Below are positions 1-5,663 of a stretch of 15,006 bases of DNA, one piece after another. A model generated the notes under the pieces. The model saw only the letters and a list, made by a program, of their open reading frames with translations, did not search any database and was not told the DNA's origin. The position numbers were made by a program, and so were the translations under genes. Position 1 is the stretch's first letter. Every line of letters begins with the position of its first letter. Source of the DNA: DATKMS01 sp041497995. Lineage in GTDB: Bacteria > Desulfobacterota > Binatia > HRBIN30. Location of the stretch: positions 1-15,006 of the forward strand of contig JBGQHM010000137.1 in the NCBI GenBank assembly GCA_041497995.1, read 5' to 3'.

Positions 1-1170
1 GGTCGCCGTCGGGGTCACCGTGGCCGTGTTGGTCGCGGTCGGGGTCACCGTCGGCGTATCCGTCGCCGTCGGCGTCACGGTCGGGGTGTCGGTCGGCGTG
101 GGGGTCACCGTCGCCGTGTCAGTTGGTGTCGGCGTCACCGTGGGCGTGTCCGTCGGCGTTGGCGTCGCCGTCGCTGTGTTCGTGGCCGTCGGGGTGTCCG
201 TCGGTGTCGGCGTCACCGTTGCTGTATTCGTCGCTGTCGGCGTGACCGTGGGTGTGTCAGTCGATGTCGGCGTCATTGTTGGGGTGTCGGTCGGCGTTGG
301 CGTCACCGTCGGCGTGACCGTGGGTGTGTCAGTCGGTGTTGGCGTCACGGTCGGCGTGTGCGTCGCCGTGGGCGTCTGAGTCGGTGTATTGGTCGCTGTC
401 GGCGTGACGGTGGGCGAATCGGTCGCCGTGGGTGTTTGAGTCGGTGTATTGGTCGCCGTCGGCGTCACGGTCGGGGTGTCGGTCGGCGTCGGCGTCATTG
501 TTGGGGTGTCGGTCGGCGTTGGCGTCACCGTCGCTGTGTTCGTGGCCGTCGGCGTGCGCGTCGGTGTCGGCGTCACCGTCGGGGTGTGCGTCGCCGTGGG
601 TGTCTGAGTCGGCGTGTCGGTCGCGGTCGGCGTGTGAGTTGCGGTCGGTGTCACGGTCGGCGTGTCCGTCGCGGTGGGCGTTACTGTTGGGGTGTTGGTC
701 GCCGTCGGGGTCACCGTGGCCGTGTTGGTCGCGGTCGGGGTCACCGTCGGCGTGTTCGTCGCGGTGGGCGTCACCGTGGGCGTGTGCGTCGCGGTGGGCG
801 TTACTGTCGGGGTGTTGGTCGCCGTCGGGGTCACCGTCGGCGTGTGCGTCGCCGTCGGCGTGGCCGTGGGCGTCCTCGTCGCGGTGGGCGTCACCGTCGA
901 CGTGTTCGTCGCCGTCGGCGTCACCGTGGGCGTCCTCGTCGCGGTCGGCGTCACCGTCGGCGTGTTCGTCGCCGTCGGGGTCACCGTGGCCGTCCGTGTC
1001 GCAGTGGGTGTCACCGTCGGCGTGTTGGTCGCAGTCGGAGTGGCAGTTGGCGTCCGCGTCGCCGTTGGTGTGCGGGTCGCAGTCGGAGTGACAGTTGGCG
1101 TCCTTGTCGCGGTTGCCGTGTTGGTCGCCGTTGGGGTCACGGTTGATGTGCTCGTCGGTGTCGGTGTGGC
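1..1170. repeat. 30-bp coding tandem repeat, (Thr-X)n stalk
   Basis: About 39 copies of a degenerate 30-bp unit lie inside the beta-helix gene. On the minus strand they encode a 10-residue unit close to TPTVTPTATX, where X is mainly Asn, Asp, His, Arg, Ser or Gln. Threonine occupies essentially every second position for about 390 residues in the window, and Pro, Ala or Val fill most others. Copies differ mainly at third bases, but longer blocks are exact: 1-57 equals 697-753, and 266-311 equals 488-533. The offsets (696 and 222) are not multiples of 30, so some units are shorter or longer by pairs of residues. This fits growth by slippage or unequal recombination. Such regions are usually extended stalks or glycosylation sites. 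The plus-strand Val-Gly frames here are its antisense shadow. Confidence 0.93.
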
Positions 1171-2718
1171 GCGCACTACGACGACGTTGTTGCCGAACTC
1201 CGATGTGGCGCTCGCGAGCGTCGCCGTAGTGCTCAGGACACTTCCGTCGACAACACCCGAGGGGACGGCCACGGTGAAGCTGAATCGATTGGTGGTGTCG
1301 GCACCGACACCGGCGGGCGGGGGGTAGGTGCCGGTGGTCGCATCGGTATCTTGGCCGGAGCCCTCCGTCAGCGTAGTGAGGTACGTTTGCCCTTCGCCAA
1401 ACCCTGTCGGATCAGCGGCAGCAAGGAAAAATTGGATCAACGAACCCGGGCGGGCAAAGCCTGTGAGTGTCAGGTTCCCGCCATTGATCATCGCGCTCAC
1501 GAGTACAGGGTAGTTCAACAGCCCGTTCCCGCCGCTGTCGCCGTCGCCCGTGTCGTTGAGCGTCACGCCATCGCCTTGTGAGTCGTTGGTTCCGGCCGCA
1601 CTCGCCGACAAGTCGATTCCGATGGCACCGGATGCTGCGCCACCACTGTTAGCTGTCACGGTGCCGTTAGCGAAGACCGCGTTCTCGGTGAGTGTGTTGG
1701 TCGACGCGGATGATACAATGAGGATTCCGGGGCCGTAGTTGGCGTTTGATACGTTGCGATCAATGACACTGCCGGAGCCAAAGAGGCGAATACCCGCGGT
1801 TTCACCGACGGCGATTGTCGTCCCGCGACCATTGTCCGTCACCGTATTGTTGACGACCGTGTACCCGCCATCGAAGGTCCAGCTATCAATGCCGACCCCC
1901 TTGTTCCCGGTGAGAAGATTGCCCTGGACCTTAATGGTGCCGCTGCCGGCGGCTTCGAAGCTAATGCCGTCTTGCACTGCGCTTCCGATGGCGTTGCCGC
2001 GAATCTCATTGTTCTGGATCAACCAACCCGTCGAGGCACTATCGCCGAGTATACCGAAGCTCGTGGCGAAGCCGATCAGGTTGTTCTGGATGGTGCCGTT
2101 GTCGCCACCGCCGTTGTAGATATTGGAGCCTCCGCTACGTGCACCCGCGCCCGGGTCGGTGAAATTAGTGGCCGTCGAGCCGATCACATTTTGTTCGATC
2201 AGCGTACCGGTGAAATTGTTGCCAATGCGGACGTTGCCGTTGGCTGCGCTGCTGCCGAAACCGTAGATCGCGAGGCCGCGGAGGGTCGTGTTGTTCGCCT
2301 GAACGTCGATGCCAACGGCGAAGGCGCCGCCGTCTGCGATTTCGACATCGGGCTTGTTCACCGTCGAAAGCGTGAGGCCGTCCACGCCGACAGTGCCACC
2401 GGCGCCGAGAACGCCGGTGTTGGTGTCCGTTTGCGTCGTCCCATCAATCGTGACGTTGGCGCGTGTGATCGCCGGGAGGGCCGTTGTGACGTTGATCGTC
2501 GCGACGCAGGGCGTCGGCGCGCAGGCCGGGATGTTGAATTGGATCGTGTGAGGCGTCGCAGCACTTGCGTTGGCATCGTTGATGGCGCGGCGGAGCGAGC
2601 CGCAGCCCGCCGTGTTGCAGCTGCTGGTGTTGCTAACGGTGAAGGTTGCCGCGTGGGTTGCGGTGGGCAGTGTGACCGCGAACAGCAGAAGCACAGCGAG
2701 CGCGCCGGCTCCATGCAC
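1..2718 (-). CDS. Secreted right-handed beta-helix protein with Thr-Pro repeat stalk (3' end beyond window)
   Basis: The frame is open from GTG 2718 to the left edge, giving 906 codons with no stop, so the C-terminus is missing. Residues 1-23 form a signal peptide (hydrophobic core LAVLLLFAVTL, likely cleavage THA|A). A Cys-containing GCGSLRRAINDAN motif at 38-50 resembles the CSLREAI-type segment that opens many beta-helix surface proteins. Residues 140-360 carry irregular Asn/Gly-rich beta-helix coils (LIEQNVIG, TIQNNLIG, LIQNNEIRG, VQGNLLTGN, VVNNTVTDN). An Asp/Gly-rich turn (GDGDSGGNGLLNYP, 391-404) follows, then an Ig-like beta domain (about 405-515). From residue 517 the protein is a Thr-X repeat. 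It probably acts outside the cell as an adhesin, glycan-binding or structural protein; no catalytic motif was recognised. An in-frame ATG at 2832 would add 38 residues, but that stretch is rich in rare AGA/AGG/CGA codons and has no ribosome binding site. It would, however, supply the basic n-region that the GTG form lacks, so the start is uncertain. Confidence 0.85.
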   Translation of the reverse strand, partial: MHGAGALAVLLLFAVTLPTATHAATFTVSNTSSCNTAGCGSLRRAINDANASAATPHTIQFNIPACAPTPCVATINVTTALPAITRANVTIDGTTQTDTNTGVLGAGGTVGVDGLTLSTVNKPDVEIADGGAFAVGIDVQANNTTLRGLAIYGFGSSAANGNVRIGNNFTGTLIEQNVIGSTATNFTDPGAGARSGGSNIYNGGGDNGTIQNNLIGFATSFGILGDSASTGWLIQNNEIRGNAIGSAVQDGISFEAAGSGTIKVQGNLLTGNKGVGIDSWTFDGGYTVVNNTVTDNGRGTTIAVGETAGIRLFGSGSVIDRNVSNANYGPGILIVSSASTNTLTENAVFANGTVTANSGGAASGAIGIDLSASAAGTNDSQGDGVTLNDTGDGDSGGNGLLNYPVLVSAMINGGNLTLTGFARPGSLIQFFLAAADPTGFGEGQTYLTTLTEGSGQDTDATTGTYPPPAGVGADTTNRFSFTVAVPSGVVDGSVLSTTATLASATSEFGNNVVVVRATPTPTSTSTVTPTATNTATATRTPTVTPTATRTPTATRTPTATPTATNTPTVTPTATRTATVTPTATNTPTVTPTATRTPTVTPTATNTSTVTPTATRTPTATPTATHTPTVTPTATNTPTVTPTATHTPTVTPTATNTPTVTPTATNTATVTPTATNTPTVTPTATDTPTVTPTATHTPTATDTPTQTPTATHTPTVTPTPTRTPTATNTATVTPTPTDTPTMTPTPTDTPTVTPTATNTPTQTPTATDSPTVTPTATNTPTQTPTATHTPTVTPTPTDTPTVTPTVTPTPTDTPTMTPTSTDTPTVTPTATNTATVTPTPTDTPTATNTATATPTPTDTPTVTPTPTDTATVTPTPTDTPTVTPTATDTPTVTPTATNTATVTPTAT

Positions 2719-3064
2719 TCTGGTGGTCCGTTGCCCAAGAGCCCTAGCCGCCTGGGAGATCGGTCGTCTATTGGAACGGTGCGGCGTTCTGCACGGCGGT
2801 CTAGCCGGAATCTTTCTGGAGCACCCGGGCATCACGGGCTAAGCACGTGGTGTTCCAACACTCGGGCATATACCTCATCGGGGGTAGAGCCTTGAAATGG
2901 GCACTGAATTGTCTATCTGTCCAGGATTGGCGTGCCTTTGTGAACTCAGTACTTCTACGGAATGCTCAGCGGGGGCACGGGACGCGAGCCGCGATGACTC
3001 ACCGCGCCCTCGACGGACGACCCTGCCATCGTGCCGGGTAGTGTGAGGAAGTGCGCTCGTCTGC
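2719..3064. other. Intergenic region between nitroreductase and beta-helix gene
   Basis: This 346-nt stretch separates the stop of the nitroreductase from the chosen start of the beta-helix gene. No convincing gene, RNA gene or strong intrinsic terminator was found. The part around 2850-2960 is lower in GC than its surroundings, which fits a promoter for the beta-helix gene. On the minus strand a TATATG hexamer (about 2867-2872) could be a -10 element, with TTTCAA 19 nt upstream as a poor -35 match. This is a guess from base composition and loose consensus only. Nearer the start, 2719-2832 could be a 38-codon extension of the downstream gene, but its codon use argues against translation. Confidence 0.5.
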
Positions 3065-3703
3065 CTAGCCGACAAGAGGCTGGCCGTACTCATCGGCATA
3101 CGCCATCTCCGCCAGTGGTCGCCGGCGCAGGCGCTTCGGAAAGGGCTTCGCCGGATAGCCAAGCGTGATCATGGCGGCGGTGGCGATGCTGTCTGGGATG
3201 TGCAGCAACTGCTTCACTTGCGGCTCCACCATGCACAGCAGCGTCGTCAGCGCGGTACCGAGCCCCTCCTCTCGCGCTTTGAGCAACACGTTTTGCACGG
3301 CGGGATAGACCGACGCCCCACCCACGATGCTCAGCCGATCGAGCCCCTGATCGGTCGGGAGCACGTCGCTCAGCGCCGCACACACGACGAGGAGCACCGG
3401 TACATCGTCGAGGTGATGCGCAAAATGGTCGGCATTCGCCAGGAGACGCGCGCGTGCTGGATCCGGCGGCGCAGCTTGCTTGACCCGACCCGCGTAGCTG
3501 TTCCAGATCGGGAGGTACCACTCCTTGAGGGTGCGCTTCTTCTCGCCGTCACGCACGGCTATGAAGCGCACCGGCTGACGGTTCCCGCCACTCGGCGCGA
3601 AGCGAGCCGCATCCAGCACGCGCGCGAGAACATCTGCGGGGACGGCGTCGGAACGATAGAAGCGGCACGTCCCGGTGGTTTCCAACACTTCCTGCAACGT
3701 CAT
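3065..3703 (-). CDS. Nitroreductase family protein (FMN-dependent oxidoreductase)
   Basis: This is a 212-residue protein of the usual nitroreductase length. Family members bind FMN, usually as dimers, and reduce nitro groups, quinones or enones with NAD(P)H; the natural substrate here is unknown. The FMN-binding pattern is complete: the N-terminal R-x-Y-R (CRFYR, 13-17), the APSGGNRQPVRF block at 36-47, the conserved helix GGASVYPAVQNVLLKAREEG at 128-147, and the C-terminal LGYPAKPFPKRLRRRPL at 181-197. No signal peptide is seen, so it should be cytoplasmic. The start is ATG 3703, because an exact AAGGAGGT ribosome binding site lies 3 nt upstream. A GTG at 3739 would overlap the previous stop as GTGA, but it adds 12 residues that do not look like family sequence. 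It is last of the co-directional run, 32 nt after the hydrolase gene. Confidence 0.92.
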   Translation of the reverse strand: MTLQEVLETTGTCRFYRSDAVPADVLARVLDAARFAPSGGNRQPVRFIAVRDGEKKRTLKEWYLPIWNSYAGRVKQAAPPDPARARLLANADHFAHHLDDVPVLLVVCAALSDVLPTDQGLDRLSIVGGASVYPAVQNVLLKAREEGLGTALTTLLCMVEPQVKQLLHIPDSIATAAMITLGYPAKPFPKRLRRRPLAEMAYADEYGQPLVG

Positions 3704-3706
3704 ACC

Positions 3707-3714
3707 ACCTCCTT
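3707..3714 (-). promoter_or_regulatory. Strong Shine-Dalgarno of the nitroreductase gene
   Basis: On the minus strand this reads AAGGAGGT, a full match to the 16S rRNA anti-Shine-Dalgarno sequence, with 3 nt before ATG 3703. It decides the start over the upstream GTG at 3739 and suggests efficient initiation independent of the preceding gene. Confidence 0.85.
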
Positions 3715-3735
3715 CGCGCGCCGCCCGGTTGAGCG

Positions 3736-4578
3736 TCACGCTGCGATGAACTCGCGGATCAGCGGGAACGCACGTTCGGGTGCGTCGCGGAACACGCCGT
3801 GCCCGCAGCCGGCGAAACGCTCAAAGCGCACCCATTCTCGCGGCAGGGCGGCAGCGAGATCCTCGGCGTCGCCGATGGGCGTGATGGGATCCTCCTCACC
3901 GCCGAGTACCAACGTCGGACAGCGAACGCCCGACAGCGCGGGGAGGAGATTGAAGGTCATGTCCTCACCGCCACCGAAAGCGAACATCACGTCGAACTTC
4001 CACACGGTGCGCGCCGTCGCGTCGGGATCCTGCGGCGTACGATTGTACAGCGGTATGCAAATGCGGGCATAGTCACGCACGGTGTCGCGACCCGGCTTCT
4101 CCCAATAGCGCCGCGCCACTTCACGAGCTTCCGGTCCACCCAGTCGCTCGAACGCCGCCAACACACGATCGAGTCGATGACGCGCGGCGGTGCTCGACAG
4201 AATCAGCTTGGCCGGATGATCCGGATGACGCGTCGCGTAGGACATCGCCACGAAGCCACCGAACGACTGGCCCATGACGATGGGACGCTCGATACCGAGC
4301 GTGTCGCAGAATGCTCGCACGTCATCGCCCCACTGCGCCAGGTTCCAACGCTCGGGCGGGCTCGGATCGCTACGCCCGTTGCCGCGGTGGTCGAGATAAA
4401 TCACCTGAGCGACGTCAGCGAGCTGCGAGAATGCCGGCTTGTACGACGAGTGATCGAACCCTGGACCGCCGTGCAGGAGGAGCAGCGTCGGCCGCTCACG
4501 CATCTGCGGCCCGTCAGCAACCAGCTTCGCGCCCTCGACGTCGAAGAAGAGTGTGACGTCGCCAATGTCGATCCGCAT
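3736..4578 (-). CDS. Alpha/beta hydrolase, proline iminopeptidase-like
   Basis: This is a 280-residue alpha/beta hydrolase. It has the oxyanion-hole motif HGGPG at 36-40, the strand-turn DHRGNGRSD at 63-71 and the nucleophile elbow GQSFGG at 103-108 with Ser105. Asp230 (GEEDPITP) and His260 (GCGHG) are the probable remaining triad members, so the active site is complete. HGGPG plus DxRGxGxS is typical of the proline iminopeptidase group (peptidase family S33), but that group also holds esterases and other hydrolases, so the substrate is not assigned. No signal peptide is visible, which suggests a cytoplasmic enzyme. The ATG at 4578 follows the aldo/keto reductase stop by only 11 nt, which implies co-transcription. 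Its ribosome binding site is weak, so translation may depend on coupling. The frame stays open much further upstream, but that part overlaps the previous gene. Confidence 0.9.
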   Translation of the reverse strand: MRIDIGDVTLFFDVEGAKLVADGPQMRERPTLLLLHGGPGFDHSSYKPAFSQLADVAQVIYLDHRGNGRSDPSPPERWNLAQWGDDVRAFCDTLGIERPIVMGQSFGGFVAMSYATRHPDHPAKLILSSTAARHRLDRVLAAFERLGGPEAREVARRYWEKPGRDTVRDYARICIPLYNRTPQDPDATARTVWKFDVMFAFGGGEDMTFNLLPALSGVRCPTLVLGGEEDPITPIGDAEDLAAALPREWVRFERFAGCGHGVFRDAPERAFPLIREFIAA

Positions 4579-4589
4579 AGCGGCACCGC

Positions 4590-5603
4590 TCAGGCGCGAG
4601 TGCCCGGCTGCACCAACGCATCGATACGCGCCAGATGCTCGTCCGGAATCTTCACGGGGAGCGCCTCGAAGCCGGCGTCGAGATGCCGCGAGAGGCGCGG
4701 CCCGATGATCGCCGCCGTCACCGCCGGGTGACGCAGCGTCCACGCGGTGGCGTACGCAGCCAACGACACGTTGAGCTCCGCCGCCAGCGTGACGAGCTGT
4801 TCGATGACCTCTAACCGCTGCTTGCCGCGCGGACTGTTCATGTCGAAGTTGTCGCGCACAAACTGGCCGAACTCGGTTTCGTTCGTGGCGCGTGAATCGG
4901 GTGGCGGCGCCTGGCCACGTCGATACCGTCCCGCGAGCCAGCCACCTTCCAGCGGGCTCCACACGATGGCGCCGAAGCCGAAGCGCTCGCACACCGGGAA
5001 GACGTCGCGCTCGACGTCGCGCGAGAAGATCGAGTAGGGCGGCTGCGTGCAGATGAAGCGCTCGAAGCTGCGGCGGTCGCTGATCCACAGCGACTCGATC
5101 ATGCGCCAACCGCAGAACTGCAGATCGACGGGGTCCGACGCATGGCCCGTGGAGACACCGAGGTAGCGAATCTTGCCCTGGCGCACGAGGTCCGTGAGCG
5201 CGCTCAGCGTCTCTTCGAGCGGCGTGTCGCGGTCGTTGCGGTGCAGCTGATAGAGATCGATCCAGTCGGTCCCCATGCGCCGGAGGCTCTCCTCAACCTG
5301 CAGAAAAATGTGCCGGCGCGATGTGCCGCGATCGAGTCCGCCGCCGGCGCCCGGCATGAAGACCTTCGTGGCCAGTACCACGGACTCGCGCCGGCCACGC
5401 AGCGCCTTACCGACGATCTCTTCCGACTCGCCCCAACAATAACGATTGGCCGTGTCGATGAAGTTGATGCCTTCATCGAGCGCGCGATGCACGATGCGCA
5501 CGCAGTCATCGTGGTCGGTGTTGCCCCAGCGACCGAACATCATGGTGCCGAGGCAGAGCCGCGAAACCTTGAGCCCACTGTTCCCCAAGCGTCGATAGTC
5601 CAT
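4590..5603 (-). CDS. Aldo/keto reductase
   Basis: This is a 337-residue NADPH-dependent aldo/keto reductase with a TIM-barrel fold. The N-terminus (MDYRRLGNSGLKVSRLCLGT) is typical of the bacterial group related to the potassium-channel beta subunit. The catalytic tetrad is intact: Asp50 (NFIDTANRY), Tyr55, Lys80 (LATK) and His121 (YQLHRND). Further family landmarks are GKIRYLGVS (143-151), WSPLEGGWLAGRY (215-227) and the C-terminal cofactor-binding region around IIGPRLSRHLD (299-309). The start ATG 5603 has a GGAG ribosome binding site 6 nt upstream. An in-frame ATG at 5615 adds only four residues and cannot be excluded. The gene lies 60 nt after the YhdP-like gene and 11 nt before the hydrolase. 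A 6-bp inverted repeat (5616-5621 with 5641-5646) precedes the start, but its loop is long and its meaning unclear. The substrate is unknown. Confidence 0.92.
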   Translation of the reverse strand: MDYRRLGNSGLKVSRLCLGTMMFGRWGNTDHDDCVRIVHRALDEGINFIDTANRYCWGESEEIVGKALRGRRESVVLATKVFMPGAGGGLDRGTSRRHIFLQVEESLRRMGTDWIDLYQLHRNDRDTPLEETLSALTDLVRQGKIRYLGVSTGHASDPVDLQFCGWRMIESLWISDRRSFERFICTQPPYSIFSRDVERDVFPVCERFGFGAIVWSPLEGGWLAGRYRRGQAPPPDSRATNETEFGQFVRDNFDMNSPRGKQRLEVIEQLVTLAAELNVSLAAYATAWTLRHPAVTAAIIGPRLSRHLDAGFEALPVKIPDEHLARIDALVQPGTRA

Positions 5604-5663
5604 GGCGCTCTCCATACCCCGACGCCGCGCCAGGGCCAAGCGGGGTGGGAACCTGCGACCGAG

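Noticed and set aside
1..1170. CRISPR-like array because of the regular 30-bp period
   Set aside because: There are no unique spacers. The repeat is continuous, degenerate at third codon positions and in frame with a coding sequence.
20..1327. Plus-strand Val-Gly repeat open frames
   Set aside because: They are the reverse reading of the Thr-Pro repeat. They lack any non-repeat domain, while the minus frame continues into a signal peptide and beta-helix.
2822..2861. Short inverted repeats (CCCG/CGGG, GTGT/ACAC) as a terminator
   Set aside because: The stems are 4 bp with no U-run, which is too weak in GC-rich DNA.
3704..3739. GTG start of the nitroreductase at 3739 overlapping the hydrolase stop (GTGA)
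   Set aside because: An exact AAGGAGGT site sits directly before ATG 3703, and the added residues do not fit the family N-terminus.
4579..5109. Extended 457-residue version of the alpha/beta hydrolase
   Set aside because: The extra N-terminal sequence overlaps the aldo/keto reductase in another frame and is Arg/Ala-rich without domain content. MRIDIGDV at 4578 is the natural start.
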